DNA from: Alistipes sp.
Lineage (GTDB): Bacteria; Bacteroidota; Bacteroidia; Bacteroidales; Rikenellaceae
NCBI GenBank assembly: GCA_017646625.1
Contig: JAGCMF010000037.1
Span: 44,121 to 108,120, forward strand
Length of the DNA stretch: 64,000 nt
Reading direction: 5' to 3'
Part shown: positions 63,970-64,000 of the stretch, one piece after another
Numbering within the stretch: position 1 is the stretch's first letter
How the letters are laid out: every line of letters starts with the position of its first letter
Program-made: the position numbers and the translations under genes
Notes under the pieces: generated by a model
Database searches by the model: none
Told to the model about the DNA's origin: nothing
What the model saw: only the letters and a program-made list of their open reading frames with translations

Positions 63970-64000
63970 AATAATCTACAATATACTCTTTAACTACTTG

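Overview
The window is an ordinary chromosomal stretch from a member of the Bacteroidota, most likely an intestinal Bacteroidales; the family is not settled by what I can see. The evidence is the promoter style (a TAnnTTTG -7 box, often with TTTG or GTTG about 20 bp upstream, in front of many genes), the weak Shine-Dalgarno sequences, the many Bacteroidota-type lipoproteins (BACON-like, DUF4988-like, DUF5106-like, DUF4919-like), the TPP riboswitch/TonB receptor/PnuC thiamine cluster, and gut-type enzymes (choloylglycine-hydrolase family, alpha-L-fucosidase, M64 and C11 peptidases).

Layout. 1-2427: purE and the N-terminal half of a large PurL, reading left. 2455-2687: a probable structured RNA with its own -7 box and a terminator-like hairpin, just upstream of purE. 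2771-5801: thiamine uptake cluster (TPP riboswitch, TonB receptor, PnuC). 6054-8299: three-gene operon of two paralogous small outer-membrane-type proteins and a lipoprotein, function unknown. 8449-12353: rpe, an ABC-F ATPase, rlmB and a YgjP-type metalloprotease gene. 12420-17535: an AT-richer accessory island bounded by a 17-bp exact direct repeat, carrying a 1282-residue surface lipoprotein (coiled coil, collagen-like stalk, BspA-type leucine-rich repeats, M64 peptidase) and a small overlapping lipoprotein gene whose C-terminus resembles that of its large neighbour. 17536-20941: small conserved protein, OmpA-like protein, ispE, zinc-ribbon protein, WYL regulator. 21139-26785: RND efflux operon (adaptor, pump, outer-membrane factor). 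26829-28329: choloylglycine-hydrolase-family enzyme and a small acidic protein. 28529-35306: ligA, dapA, a DUF4919-like protein, a C11 peptidase lipoprotein and ffh, then a 120-bp palindromic element. 35509-41241: dacA, an OmpH/Skp-like lipoprotein, ruvA, two FKBP-like lipoproteins and a Dus enzyme. 41344-45665: argS, a thioredoxin-like lipoprotein, a DnaQ-type exonuclease and a LuxC-like acyl-CoA reductase. 45726-46458: a zeta-toxin-like kinase overlapping a 55-codon partner gene. 46639-51384: a BACON-like lipoprotein and the dTDP-L-rhamnose operon (rmlA-C-D-B). 51389-57556, leftward: a RibF-like protein lacking a recognisable riboflavin kinase domain, Rex, a LysM/receptor protein, an exonuclease, dnaN and a nucleoside phosphorylase. 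57677-62394: glmM-type phosphohexomutase, M20 dipeptidase, GH29 fucosidase. 62513-63766: lipocalin-like lipoprotein, followed to the window end by degenerate repeats and a terminator for a gene beyond the edge.

The most interesting items are the purE-proximal RNA, the direct-repeat-bounded island with two co-encoded lipoproteins sharing a C-terminal motif, the zeta-toxin pair whose small gene is easily missed, a tyrosine-rich insertion inside an FKBP-like domain, the truncated RibF, and the palindromic element after ffh. No rRNA, tRNA, CRISPR array, transposase or integrase gene was found.
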